Shown piece by piece: positions 44,787-52,711 of a stretch of 64,000 nt of DNA. Each line of letters begins with the position of its first letter. Position 1 is the first letter of the stretch. The stretch is taken from positions 9,290,501 to 9,354,500 of the forward strand of contig NZ_JAZHRT010000001.1 of the NCBI RefSeq assembly GCF_036924535.1. The letters run 5' to 3'. The notes below the pieces were generated by a model. That model searched no databases. It had not been told where the DNA came from and saw nothing but the letters and a program-made list of their open reading frames with translations. The position numbers and the translations under genes were made by a program. This DNA is from Bradyrhizobium sp. AZCC 2262 (GTDB taxonomy: Bacteria > Pseudomonadota > Alphaproteobacteria > Rhizobiales > Xanthobacteraceae).

Positions 44787-44842
44787 TGGATTTCTCCGTT
44801 GCTTGAATTCCGATGGCCATTGGATATGTCGCCCGACGTGGT

Positions 44843-44875
44843 ATAGAAATAGAAACTATTGAAACTCATTGTTTC
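44843..44875. promoter_or_regulatory. Putative LysR operator region
   Basis: Between the divergent SDR and LysR genes, an AT-rich block holds GAAAC-TCATT-GTTTC (44861-44875), a perfect inverted repeat, next to ATAG-N9-CTAT (44843-44859). It is 28 bp from the LysR start and fits a LysR-type binding site that overlaps both promoters. Confidence 0.6.
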
Positions 44876-44902
44876 CAAAATGAAGACTTGGAGGTTTTCC
44901 GA

Positions 44903-45814
44903 ATGTCAAAGCTCCCGGATTTCGAGGCGCTCGCGATTTTCGCGAAAGTCGTGGAGTTACGGTCGTTTGCGTCAGCGGCGAGCGAACTGGCGCTGTCCAA
45001 GGCCACCGTGTCCAAGGCGGTCAGCCGGCTGGAGCAGCGGCTCGGCGCGCGGCTGTTCAACCGCACCTCGCGGCGGCTGGCGCTGACCGATGCCGGCCAA
45101 AAGCTGGCGGAGCGCGCCGCGCGCCTGCTGGCCGACGGCGAGGACGCCGAGAACGAGGTGCTGTCGCAATCGATGACGCCGCGCGGGCTGGTGCGGCTCG
45201 CGGTGCCGATGACGTTCGGGGTGAAGGCCGTGGCGCCGATCTTGCCGGAGTTTCTTGAGAAGTATCCGGAAGTCTCGATCGATCTGCACCTGAGCGACGC
45301 AACGGTCGATCTGATTGGCGAGGGTTTTGATGCCGGCCTGCGCATCGCGCGGCTGCCGGACTCTTCACTGATCGCGCGGCGGCTGTGCGCCATGCCGCGC
45401 TACACGGTGGCGGCACCTTCATACTTGAAGCGACATGGCAGGCCGACACATCCCATGCATCTCGCGGAGCATAAATGCTTCGGCTACGCCTATCTCTCGA
45501 CACCAGGTGTCTGGCACTACAGCAATGCGGCCGGAGAGCAGGCGAGCGTCCGTCCCGCGGGCCAGCTCCGCGTCAACAATGGCGAAGCCGTGTTGCCGAG
45601 CGTCATCGCCGGCCTCGGCATCGCCGATCTGCCGGACTTCATCGTCGGCGATGCGATTGCATCGGGCGAAGTCGAAGTGATCCTGAAAGGCTGGCACCAG
45701 CCCGAAGGCGCGGTGCATCTAGTTACCCCGCCCGGCGGCCCGCGGCCCGCGCGCGTGGAAGTGCTGGCGGATTTTCTGGCGAAGCATTTTGCGAAGGCGA
45801 AGAAACGGAAGTAA
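44903..45814 (+). CDS. LysR-family transcriptional regulator (redox locus)
   Basis: A 303-aa LysR regulator. Winged helix: MSKLPDFEALAIFAKVVELRSFASAASELALSKATVSKAVSRLEQRLGARLFNRTSRRLALTDAG; effector-binding domain from about residue 90. ATG 44903 has GGAGG 8 bp upstream, and the longer frame to 44813 has no homology before it. Divergent from the SDR-pirin(-wrbA) group, which it likely controls in response to an electrophile or quinone (inference). A perfect 11-bp hairpin follows the gene. Confidence 0.92.
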   Translation: MSKLPDFEALAIFAKVVELRSFASAASELALSKATVSKAVSRLEQRLGARLFNRTSRRLALTDAGQKLAERAARLLADGEDAENEVLSQSMTPRGLVRLAVPMTFGVKAVAPILPEFLEKYPEVSIDLHLSDATVDLIGEGFDAGLRIARLPDSSLIARRLCAMPRYTVAAPSYLKRHGRPTHPMHLAEHKCFGYAYLSTPGVWHYSNAAGEQASVRPAGQLRVNNGEAVLPSVIAGLGIADLPDFIVGDAIASGEVEVILKGWHQPEGAVHLVTPPGGPRPARVEVLADFLAKHFAKAKKRK

Positions 45815-45833
45815 CGCCGACGTAACGTCTTCT

Positions 45834-45870
45834 TCACCCTCCCCTGGAGGGACCCGCAAGGGGAGGGTGA
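45834..45870. terminator. Strong hairpin behind LysR gene
   Basis: TCACCCTCCCC (45834-45844) and GGGGAGGGTGA (45860-45870) pair perfectly over 11 bp with a 15-nt loop, starting 19 bp after the LysR stop. There is no T run, so it is a stem that may stop or protect the transcript, and it resembles a dispersed repeat. Confidence 0.5.
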
Positions 45871-45953
45871 GACGACGTGCGCTATCGCCGTATGCCATGT
45901 ATCGGCTAGGCTCACCGGATAACCAAAACAAACTGCTCGGGGAGAAACTACGA

Positions 45954-46943
45954 ATGAACCGCCGCGAACTTCTGAAAGCCGCCGCCGCATTGCCGCTCGC
46001 GCAAACCGCGCTCTCCAATCCCGCCTTCGCGCAAAGCCCATACCCCTCGCGCAACGTCACCATGATCGTGCCGTTTCCGCCCGGCGGCCAGGCCGACCTC
46101 GCGGCGCGCCCCGTTGCGCAGGCGCTGGAGCGGATGCTTGGCAAGCCCGTCATCGTCGACAACCGCGCCGGCGGCGGTGGCGGATCGGTCGGTAATGCGG
46201 CGGCGGCGCGCGCCGAGCCTGATGGCCACACGCTGTTGATGACGCTGTCCTCGCTTGCCGTATTGCCCGAAGCCGACCGGCTGTTCGACCGCCCGGTGGC
46301 ATATGAAGTTTCGCAATTCGCGCCGATTGCGCGCGTGCTCGCCGATCCCACGCTGCTCGCCGTGCCGGCGTCTGCGCCGTGGAAGACGCTGCAGGAATTC
46401 GTCGACGATGCGAAGAAGCGTCCCGGACAAATTCCGTATGGCTCATCGGGTCCCTACGGCACGCTGCATGTAGCGATGGAAATGTTTGCTGCGAGCGCCG
46501 GCATCAAGCTGCTGCACGTGCCGTTCCGCGGCGCGGGCCCCGCGCTGGCCGCGCTGTTGGGCGGCACCGTGCAAGCGATGGCCTCGGCGCCGGGCACGCT
46601 GAAGCAGCAGGTCGATGACGGCAAGATGCGCGTGCTCGCCAACTGGGGCGCTGAGCGCGTCAAGAGTTTCCCCGATCTGCCGACCTTCAAGGAACTCGGC
46701 TACAAGGATGTCGAGTTCTACATCTGGGCGGGACTGTTCGCGCAAGCGGCCCTGCCGGCGCCGATCATGACGCGGCTGCGCGAAGCGATGGCGGAAGCGG
46801 TGAAGGCGCCAGAGGTAGTCAGGACTTTTGAAACCGCGGGCAGCCCGGTCGCCTATCAGGACGCACCGGAATTTTCAAAATTCGTCGCGGAGGACAGCGC
46901 GCGGCTGGTTGCGGCGGTGAAGAAGATCGGCAAGGTGGAGTAG
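45954..46943 (+). CDS. Bug-family (TctC) solute-binding protein
   Basis: A 329-aa periplasmic binding protein. It starts MNRRELLKAAAALPLAQTAL with a Tat-like RR and cleavage after AFA, then YPSRNVTMIVPFPPGGQADLAARPVAQAL and later VPFRGAGPALAALLGGTVQAM. GGGGAGAAA lies upstream of ATG 45954. No TctAB genes nearby. It is related only distantly to the Bug protein at 10216-11184. The neighbourhood offers no substrate clue. Confidence 0.9.
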   Translation: MNRRELLKAAAALPLAQTALSNPAFAQSPYPSRNVTMIVPFPPGGQADLAARPVAQALERMLGKPVIVDNRAGGGGGSVGNAAAARAEPDGHTLLMTLSSLAVLPEADRLFDRPVAYEVSQFAPIARVLADPTLLAVPASAPWKTLQEFVDDAKKRPGQIPYGSSGPYGTLHVAMEMFAASAGIKLLHVPFRGAGPALAALLGGTVQAMASAPGTLKQQVDDGKMRVLANWGAERVKSFPDLPTFKELGYKDVEFYIWAGLFAQAALPAPIMTRLREAMAEAVKAPEVVRTFETAGSPVAYQDAPEFSKFVAEDSARLVAAVKKIGKVE

Positions 46944-47068
46944 GGAACCCGCTTCACATTTTTTTGTTCGCACCAACGTCGCGTGGCCGCATTCCTTTGA
47001 CAGGCTTGCGCCTATCGCCGCGCGGAGTTTTTCGCGTCTAGTTTGAAATCGAACGAAAGGACCCGGAC

Positions 47069-47440
47069 ATGCGAACGCAGCGGATTGTCCTCGGCCTTGC
47101 CATCGCGATCGCCGGAACGGCCGTCATCGCTCCCGCGTCGTCGCAGGAGTATCGCGGAACCTGGGAACAGCAGATGGCCTGCACGCCCGACGTCTGGCGC
47201 CTTTGCGGCGATCAGATCCCCGATGTCAGCCGGATTGTGGCCTGCTTGCGGCAGAACACGCCGCAGCTTTCCAGCAATTGCCGCGCGGTATTTGACTCGA
47301 GCGCCGAACAGCAGCAGGCCAATCGCGCGCCGTCGCAGCGCGTGCCGCAGCAGACGGCGCCACGTGGCCGCGCGCCGCAACAAATGCAGCCGCAGGCGGT
47401 GCAGCCCCAGCCGCGACCGTACTACGAGGAAGACGAATAG
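47069..47440 (+). CDS. Secreted Cys-rich-repeat protein with Gln/Pro-rich tail
   Basis: A 123-aa exported protein. Signal peptide to about residue 26 (IAIAGTAVIAPASSQ). The mature part has C-x7-C-x12-C-x11-C with a D-x-x-R-I-V-A-C-L core, like the short cysteine-rich repeat of the Golgi CR1 type also found in many alphaproteobacterial periplasmic proteins. The last 45 residues are rich in Gln, Pro and Arg. Function unknown. Its 3' end overlaps the convergent YbaK gene by 19 bp. Confidence 0.8.
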   Translation: MRTQRIVLGLAIAIAGTAVIAPASSQEYRGTWEQQMACTPDVWRLCGDQIPDVSRIVACLRQNTPQLSSNCRAVFDSSAEQQQANRAPSQRVPQQTAPRGRAPQQMQPQAVQPQPRPYYEEDE

Positions 47441-47922
47441 GACGTCGCTTCCTGCGCGGGCCTGAGCTCGCAGACGTCGACCCATTCGGCGGCGGTCAAC
47501 TCCGCCATGCGCGCCGGCGTGATTTTCACCGCGCTGTGGGTCGAGCCCGCGGCCGGCACCACGATGTCGAACGCCTGCAGCGACACGTCGCAATAGACCG
47601 GCAGCGGCGTCTTCAATCCGAACGGACAGACGCCGCCGACTTCATGGCCGGTGATGTCGGCGACTTCCTCGAGGCCGAGCATTTTCGGCTTTCCGCCGAA
47701 CAGCGCCTTCACCTTCTTGTTGTCCATCCGCGAGGTGCCGGCGGTCACGATCAGCACCACGCGCTCGCCGATCCGCAAGCTCAGCGTTTTTGCGATCCGC
47801 GCCGGTTCGACGCCGTAGGCTTCGGCGGCGAGCGTGACGGTGGCGGAACTCATCTGGGATTCGATCACGGAAATATCGGGCGCCTTTTCTGCGAAGAAGG
47901 CGCGGACGGACTCAAGACTCAT
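47422..47922 (-). CDS. YbaK/EbsC-type aminoacyl-tRNA deacylase
   Basis: A 166-aa trans-editing protein of the YbaK/ProX family that hydrolyses mischarged aminoacyl-tRNAs. The conserved lysine lies in ARIAKTLSLRIGERVVLIVTAG near residue 40, and GHEVGGVCPFGL near residue 95 is the classical GGVsPfG-type motif. It ends in a short Ser-rich tail (SYSSSS). The start is 5 bp after the dehalogenase stop, so the two may be co-transcribed. The tRNA specificity cannot be told. Confidence 0.9.
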   Translation of the reverse strand: MSLESVRAFFAEKAPDISVIESQMSSATVTLAAEAYGVEPARIAKTLSLRIGERVVLIVTAGTSRMDNKKVKALFGGKPKMLGLEEVADITGHEVGGVCPFGLKTPLPVYCDVSLQAFDIVVPAAGSTHSAVKITPARMAELTAAEWVDVCELRPAQEATSYSSSS

Positions 47923-47927
47923 GTTTC

Positions 47928-48674
47928 TCAGGACCTTTGGGCAGACACCAGTGCGGGAAGCTCGGAGAGGCCGTGGATGCGATGGTCGGGCGCAACACCG
48001 AGCTCATCCATCTGGGTGCGCAGTATCTTGAACATTGTCAACGGCGGCAGCGTCTCGCTTTCGAGGCAGGTCAGCGCCATCGCTTCCGGCGTCACCCGCT
48101 CGATCCAGGCGACATTGAGCCCGAACGCCTTGGCGCCGCAGGCGTCCCAGGGATTGGAGGAGATGAACAGTACTTCGGCAGGCGGCACGTGGAGCACTTC
48201 CTCGATCAGCGTGTAGGCCTCGGGACTGGGCTTGAAGATCTTCCTGGCGTCGACGCTGATGACCGCATCGAGCAGGCGGTCGAGCCCGCTGTTGCGCACC
48301 AGCGCGTTGAGCATATCGGGGCTGCCGTTGGACAGGATCGCAAGCTTGCGATCCTTCATCGCTGACAGTGCAGCGAGTGCATCCGGATAGAGTTCGAGAT
48401 GCAGATATTTGTCGACGATGCGCGCGAAAGTGTCGTCGTCATATTCCAGCCCGAGGCTGCGCAGCGCGTAGGCCAGCGAGTCGCGCGTGACTTCAGAGAA
48501 ATCCTGGTAGCGCCGCATCAGCGAACGCAACCAGCTATATTCGAGCTGCTTGATGCGCCAGACCTGGGTGATGATTTCGCCATAGCCGGGAAACGCGTCC
48601 TCGGTAACGTCAGCCACCGACTGGACGTCGTAAAGCGTTCCATAGGCATCGAACACAACGGCTTTGATGGTCAT
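47928..48674 (-). CDS. Haloacid dehalogenase, type II (HAD superfamily)
   Basis: A 248-aa L-2-haloacid dehalogenase-like enzyme. The nucleophile Asp lies in KAVVFDAYGTLYDVQSV near residue 9, motif II Ser/Asn in LAILSNGSPDML near residue 115, the Lys in RKIFKPSPEAYTL near 150, and the motif III region in LFISSNPWDACGAKAFG near 175. All type II motifs are present, so hydrolysis of 2-haloacids is possible. GTT-rich upstream; the start ATG is 6 bp after the DLH-like stop. Confidence 0.9.
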   Translation of the reverse strand: MTIKAVVFDAYGTLYDVQSVADVTEDAFPGYGEIITQVWRIKQLEYSWLRSLMRRYQDFSEVTRDSLAYALRSLGLEYDDDTFARIVDKYLHLELYPDALAALSAMKDRKLAILSNGSPDMLNALVRNSGLDRLLDAVISVDARKIFKPSPEAYTLIEEVLHVPPAEVLFISSNPWDACGAKAFGLNVAWIERVTPEAMALTCLESETLPPLTMFKILRTQMDELGVAPDHRIHGLSELPALVSAQRS

Positions 48675-48680
48675 TTGTAA

Positions 48681-49517
48681 CTACTCTTTGACGCCGATCG
48701 TCGCATTGAGAAATTCGCGCAATGTGGCGATCGATTGATCCGTCGCCGCCTGGTTGAATTCGAGATGGTGCCCCTGCAACAGCAGCGGCGGCGTGAGCTG
48801 CGGCGCATCGAATGCGTGATAGGCGTCGGGAAGCACCGTCAGCTTGATCGGCACGCCCTTGTCCTTCTGCCGCGAGATACCCCAGTCGCCGCGGCCCTCG
48901 ACCAGATTGCGGCATTCCCTGGCCAAGGCCCAATCGTCGAGCTCGCCGATCAGGATCAGCGCCGGCGCGGTCATCTCGCCCTTCAATCCAAGGCAGAACG
49001 GATAGAACGCAACGGCCGCGCGGAACTTGGCCGGCGCTGCCTCTTCCAGATAGCCACGTTCGACCGACATCAGGGCCACCCGGCCGCCGTTCGCAAAACC
49101 AATCACAGCAATACGATCGGGATCGACCAATGGATCGCGCACCAGAAAGTTCAGGGTGCGGTAGGCGTCGTCGGCCGAATCGTTCGGAGCCCTGCCTTCG
49201 CAGGTTTTAAGGCCGCGTGGACCCAGGCTATCCACGGTGAGCACCGCATAGCCCCAGGATGCGATCTGCTGGCCCCAGCGTTCATCGAGCCGTTTCCAGT
49301 TTCCATGGCAGCTATGCAACAACACGACTGCGGGGGCGCGTCCCGCATTGTTGGCTCGCCTCAGATAACCCTGGAGCGGATGTGGGCTGGCAAGCGGGCT
49401 CTCGATTTCGACCACGATCGCGGAAGATTCACCCGTAAGGCCATCAGCCGCGCCTCCGGTCAGGAGCGCGGCGAGGAGGGCGATGGTTTTGGCGAATTTC
49501 GTCACAGGCCATCTCAA
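48681..49517 (-). CDS. Dienelactone-hydrolase-fold protein lacking the nucleophile
   Basis: A 278-aa exported alpha/beta hydrolase (signal sequence TIALLAALLTGGAADG). The fold is DLH-like: VLLHSCHGNWKRLDERWGQQIASWGYAVLTVDSLGPRG, then DPDRIAVIGFANGGRVALMSV. The nucleophile elbow G-x-Nuc-x-G reads GFANG, so Ala142 (codon GCG) stands where Ser or Cys is needed. A possible acid and His (LIGELDDW and DAYHAFDAP) remain. It is therefore probably catalytically dead or has another role. Starts 25 bp from the neighbouring amidohydrolase stop on the same strand. Confidence 0.85.
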   Translation of the reverse strand: MRWPVTKFAKTIALLAALLTGGAADGLTGESSAIVVEIESPLASPHPLQGYLRRANNAGRAPAVVLLHSCHGNWKRLDERWGQQIASWGYAVLTVDSLGPRGLKTCEGRAPNDSADDAYRTLNFLVRDPLVDPDRIAVIGFANGGRVALMSVERGYLEEAAPAKFRAAVAFYPFCLGLKGEMTAPALILIGELDDWALARECRNLVEGRGDWGISRQKDKGVPIKLTVLPDAYHAFDAPQLTPPLLLQGHHLEFNQAATDQSIATLREFLNATIGVKE

Positions 49518-49542
49518 CGCTTCGCCGATGAGGGAGCCTTGG

Positions 49543-50427
49543 TTATATACCCAAAATCCTCCGCGCGTTGGCCTTCAATACTTTCGGCCTGATTTCCTCG
49601 CGGATGTCGAGTTTCGCAAAATCCGCCAGCCAGCGGTCCGGCGTGATGACCGGCCAGTCCGAGCCGAACAGCATCTTGTCCTGCAGGATCGAGTTGATGT
49701 AGCGCACCAGGATCGGCGGAAAATATTTCGGCGACCAGCCGGAGAGGTCGATATAGACGTTCGGCTTGTGGGTCGCGACCGACAGCGCCTCTTCCTGCCA
49801 GGGGAAGGAGGGATGCGCGAGGATGATTTTGAGGTCCGGAAAATCCGCCGCGACGTCGTCCATGTACATCGGGTTGGAATATTTCAGGCGCATCCCCATG
49901 CCGCCGGGCATGCCGCTGCCCACACCCGTCTGTCCGGTGTGGAACAGCGCGATCGCGCCGCCGTCGTTGATGGCTTCGTAGAGCGGATAGGCCATGCGGT
50001 CGTTGGCGTAAAAACCCTGCATGGTCGGATGGAATTTGAAGCCGCGGACGCCGTATTCCTCGATCAGCTTGCGCGCTTCCCGCACGCCGAGCTTGCCCTT
50101 GTGCGGATCGATCGAGACGAACGGGATCAGGACGTCGAGATTGTCGGAAGCCACTTCCAGCATTTCGTAATTGTTGTAGCGGCGGAAGCCGGTCTCGCGT
50201 TCGGCGTCGACCGGGAAGATCACGGCCGCGATATTCTTGGAGCGATAATAGGCCGCGGTTTCCGGCACGGTTGGCGGATGCTTGTGCGGCGACTTGAAAT
50301 AGTCCGCCATGCGCTCCTGGAAATCGTCATAGCCGTCGTCACCATGCATGCCGCAGGGTTCTTCGGCATGGGTATGGATGTCGATGGCTGTGACTTTCTC
50401 GATATCGGGCAATTTGAGCTTGGGCAT
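49543..50427 (-). CDS. Amidohydrolase family protein (TIM barrel)
   Basis: A 294-aa amidohydrolase-2-type enzyme: KVTAIDIHTHAEEPCG with the HxH metal pair near residue 15, RGFKFHPTMQGFYAND near 135, IALFHTGQTGVGSG near 168, ILAHPSFPWQEEAL near 207 and LFGSDWPVITPDRW near 265 supply the metal and catalytic Asp. Full length. Relatives hydrolyse or decarboxylate small acids and lactones. Divergent from the MaoC pair across an AT-rich promoter, and followed by the DLH-like, HAD and YbaK genes on the same strand. Confidence 0.9.
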   Translation of the reverse strand: MPKLKLPDIEKVTAIDIHTHAEEPCGMHGDDGYDDFQERMADYFKSPHKHPPTVPETAAYYRSKNIAAVIFPVDAERETGFRRYNNYEMLEVASDNLDVLIPFVSIDPHKGKLGVREARKLIEEYGVRGFKFHPTMQGFYANDRMAYPLYEAINDGGAIALFHTGQTGVGSGMPGGMGMRLKYSNPMYMDDVAADFPDLKIILAHPSFPWQEEALSVATHKPNVYIDLSGWSPKYFPPILVRYINSILQDKMLFGSDWPVITPDRWLADFAKLDIREEIRPKVLKANARRILGI

Positions 50428-50463
50428 TGGGCTTCCCCGGGCGGCTTGATTTTTGGATCTGGA

Positions 50464-50490
50464 AAATTGATTATACTATATAACGAATTC
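50464..50490. promoter_or_regulatory. AT-rich palindromic promoter/operator
   Basis: TTATA-CTA-TATAA at 50471-50483 lies in a short AT-rich stretch between the divergent amidohydrolase (start 50427) and MaoC (start 50535) genes, in contrast to the GC-rich surroundings. Placement and symmetry fit a shared promoter with a GntR- or TetR-like operator, but no regulator gene is adjacent. Confidence 0.5.
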
Positions 50491-50534
50491 CGCAAGACGG
50501 CAGAAACAAAAGGCAGAAAATAGGGGAGTGTGGC

Positions 50535-51011
50535 ATGGCGCAGGCCGAGGCCTTTGAGACCGATTTCTGGAAAGACGCCAATTTGCGCAAGGTCTGGGAC
50601 GACATCGTCCCCGGCGAGCCGCGCAAAACCATTCCCTACACGCTGACGAAAGAGGCGATCGAACTCTACTGCAAATCGGTCGGCGAGACCCATCCGGTCT
50701 ATTTCGACGAGGCCTATGCCAAAACCACCCGCTATGGCGGGCTGATCGCGCCGCCCTCGATCCATATCCTCCTGATGTTCTCCTGCACGCCGGCGGATGA
50801 CTGGATGCGCTCGCCGGGAACCGTCAATGCCGGGCAGTCCTGGAGCTACAACATCCCGGCGCGGCCCAATGACGTGATCACCCTGCAGGCCCGCGCGCTC
50901 GACAAGTTCATCAAGCGCGAGCGACTGTTCGTGGTGCACGACAACGTCTTCTTCAACCAGCGTGGCGATGTAATCTGTTCCGGCCGCGGCTGGACGATTC
51001 GGCCGGTGTGA
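50535..51011 (+). CDS. MaoC-like protein, FAS1-type N-terminal domain (non-catalytic half)
   Basis: A 158-aa hot-dog-fold protein of the MaoC dehydratase N-terminal type. In the motif region it reads GETHPVYFDEAYAK, where active hydratases have D-x-N-P-x-H; the Asp, Asn and His are Glu, His and Tyr here, so catalysis is unlikely. GAGTG upstream and ATG 50535 fit. It is followed 14 bp later by a second MaoC protein with the intact motif, so the pair likely forms a heterodimeric enoyl-CoA-type hydratase (as in HadAB-like pairs). Confidence 0.87.
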   Translation: MAQAEAFETDFWKDANLRKVWDDIVPGEPRKTIPYTLTKEAIELYCKSVGETHPVYFDEAYAKTTRYGGLIAPPSIHILLMFSCTPADDWMRSPGTVNAGQSWSYNIPARPNDVITLQARALDKFIKRERLFVVHDNVFFNQRGDVICSGRGWTIRPV

Positions 51012-51025
51012 GAGGGGAGCGATCA

Positions 51026-51475
51026 ATGACCGCTACGTTCGACAATCTCTCCGCCGGCGATGTCATCGACGGCCCGAAATTCGCCGTCTCACGCGAATCG
51101 ATCCGCCTGTTCTGCGATGCCTCGCTCGATTACAACCCGCTGCATCTCGACGACGACTACATGAAGGGCAATTTCGGCAAGACCAATTTTGGCGGCATCA
51201 TCATGCACGGCATGAACAATTTCGGGCTGATCTCCCGCATGATCACCGATTGGGCCTGCCCCGCCGGCGCGGTCCACCGGCGGCTGGAGACGCGGTGGGT
51301 CAAGCCGGTCCGGCCCGGCGATACCATCCAGCCTTCGGGGATTATCAAGGCCAAGCAGACGACTGAAAAATCCCGCTGGGTTCTGATCGACGTGGTGGTG
51401 AAGAATCAGGCGGGCGAAAAGGTCGCGACCGGCGAGGCCCTGGTTGAATTCCCGCGCGACCTGTTTTGCCAGTGA
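51026..51475 (+). CDS. MaoC-family dehydratase (catalytic half)
   Basis: A 149-aa hot-dog-fold (R)-specific hydratase/dehydratase. The active-site signature DYNPLHLDDDYMKGNFGKTNFGGIIMHGMNN near residue 35 has catalytic Asp and His, followed by hydratase-2 features. GAGGGGAG lies 7 bp before ATG 51026. It follows the catalytic-motif-less MaoC gene and probably forms a complex with it. The acyl substrate is unknown; divergent amidohydrolase context suggests a small-acid or aromatic pathway. Confidence 0.88.
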   Translation: MTATFDNLSAGDVIDGPKFAVSRESIRLFCDASLDYNPLHLDDDYMKGNFGKTNFGGIIMHGMNNFGLISRMITDWACPAGAVHRRLETRWVKPVRPGDTIQPSGIIKAKQTTEKSRWVLIDVVVKNQAGEKVATGEALVEFPRDLFCQ

Positions 51476-51560
51476 TTTCCAAGCATTCTATCGGGTTATC
51501 AATCCACCCGGCGTTAGATCCGGAACGGGACGGATCGGCCCGAAAACGGGCCCATTCGGA

Positions 51561-51589
51561 TTGACATTCGGGGCCCGCATGGCTTAGAA
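51561..51589 (+). promoter_or_regulatory. Candidate sigma-70 promoter of rpmJ
   Basis: TTGACA (51561-51566) with TAGAAA about 18 bp downstream (51585-51590) matches a housekeeping -35/-10 pair. It lies about 110 bp upstream of rpmJ, on its strand. The -10 is only a fair match. Confidence 0.4.
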
Positions 51590-51700
51590 ACCGCCCCGTC
51601 CCGGGCGGTTGGCCGCTTTCGGGATAAATCCCATTTTGCCACTTTTGGGTAGCTCAGGTTCGGCCTTCAACACGGCCTTTCAAAGCATCAGGATTGTCCC

Positions 51701-51826
51701 ATGAAGGTCCGTAACTCGTTGAAATCGCTGCGTGGTCGCCACCGCAACAACCGTCTGGTCCGCCGCAAGGGCCGGGTGTACGTGATCAACAAGGTGCAGC
51801 GCCGCTTCAAGGCCCGGCAGGGTTAA
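51701..51826 (+). CDS. rpmJ: 50S ribosomal protein L36, zinc-free type
   Basis: A 41-aa very basic ribosomal protein, [15 protein letters not shown] at the start and ending [11 protein letters not shown], with the L36 signature (MKVR...S.K). It has no cysteine, so the zinc-ribbon of the standard L36 is missing: this is the C-minus form (ykgO type) normal for many alphaproteobacteria. It is a separate small gene with its own promoter candidate and a hairpin plus T run behind it. It fits the large ribosomal subunit near the peptidyl transferase centre. Confidence 0.95.
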   Translation: MKVRNSLKSLRGRHRNNRLVRRKGRVYVINKVQRRFKARQG

Positions 51827-51839
51827 GCCGCCGAGGTCA

Positions 51840-51879
51840 GGCCGGCGAGATTAAGCCTTGGGCGCTGAGCCGGCTTTTT
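51840..51879 (+). terminator. Possible rpmJ terminator
   Basis: GCCGGC at 51841-51846 pairs with GCCGGC at 51869-51874 across a 22-nt loop, followed by TTTTT (51875-51879). A plausible intrinsic terminator 14 bp behind the rpmJ stop. Confidence 0.5.
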
Positions 51880-51949
51880 CTTCTTCGTTTCACAGGTCTT
51901 TGACGACGTGCTGCTTTGCGGCTCGATTTTGTGCGTCTAGACTTGGCTC

Positions 51950-52606
51950 ATGGTTTTGAGATTCCCGGGCGCCCGTAACTGCCGGATTGTGATGACAGCT
52001 GCTGTCATGGCAGCCGTGCCGGTCACCGCTTTTGCCCAGAACAACACTCAAGTCGTTCCCCCGCCGAAAGCCCAAAAGAAATTGCCGGAAGCGCCGAGCA
52101 AGCTTCCCAAGGTCGGAGCCGATCGTACCCGCGGGCTGGATTTCCTGTTCGGCGCACTGAAGGCGGCCCCAGACGAAGCCAGCGCCAAGCATGTCGAGGC
52201 GCGGATCTGGGCGCTGTGGATGCAGACCTCGAGCGACACGGCTGCGCTGCTGATGCTGCGCGCCAAGGCCGCGATGGAGGCGCAGAAGGTCGATATCGCG
52301 CTGAAACTGCTCGATGCCGTCATCAAGCTCCGCCCCGACTATGTCGAGGGATGGAACCGGCGCGCAACGCTGTATTACCTGAAGAACGACTACACCCATT
52401 CGCTGGAGGACATCCGGCAGGTGCTGATCCGCGAGCCCCGGCATTTCGGTGCGCTGGCTGGCCTCGGCATGATCATGCAGGACATCGGCGACGAAAAGCG
52501 CGCGCTGGAAGCGTTCCGCAAGGCGCTGGCCGTCAATCCGCATCTTGAGAAGGTGCCGGAACTGGTCAAGACGCTGACCGAAAAGGTCGAAGGCCGCGAT
52601 ATCTGA
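51950..52606 (+). CDS. Secreted tetratricopeptide-repeat protein
   Basis: A 218-aa exported protein. Signal peptide of about 29 residues (MTAAVMAAVPVTAFAQ), a Pro/Lys-rich linker, and about three to four TPR units from residue 55 (KLLDAVIKLRPDYVEGWNRRATLYYLKNDYTHSLEDIRQVL, then LAGLGMIMQDIGDEKRALEAFRKALAVNP). It should bind a partner protein in the periplasm; which one is unknown. A long palindromic repeat follows the stop by 4 bp. Confidence 0.87.
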   Translation: MVLRFPGARNCRIVMTAAVMAAVPVTAFAQNNTQVVPPPKAQKKLPEAPSKLPKVGADRTRGLDFLFGALKAAPDEASAKHVEARIWALWMQTSSDTAALLMLRAKAAMEAQKVDIALKLLDAVIKLRPDYVEGWNRRATLYYLKNDYTHSLEDIRQVLIREPRHFGALAGLGMIMQDIGDEKRALEAFRKALAVNPHLEKVPELVKTLTEKVEGRDI

Positions 52607-52610
52607 TTTC

Positions 52611-52711
52611 GAGCATGGTCTCCGCGCAAACGCGTTCGGCGATTGTCGCGAGGGAAGGTGGGCACCGGTTTTCCCGAGGCAAATGCGAAGCATTTGTCCG
52701 AGATCATGCTC
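52611..52711. repeat. Palindromic repeat, GAGCATG type
   Basis: GAGCATG and CATGCTC ends pair, and CAAATGCGAAGCATTTG and GGTTTTCCC/GGGAA-type segments add stems. It begins directly behind the TPR gene. A related sequence (ACGCGAAAACGTTTG with CCGG flanks) lies at 62500-62545. Confidence 0.75.
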
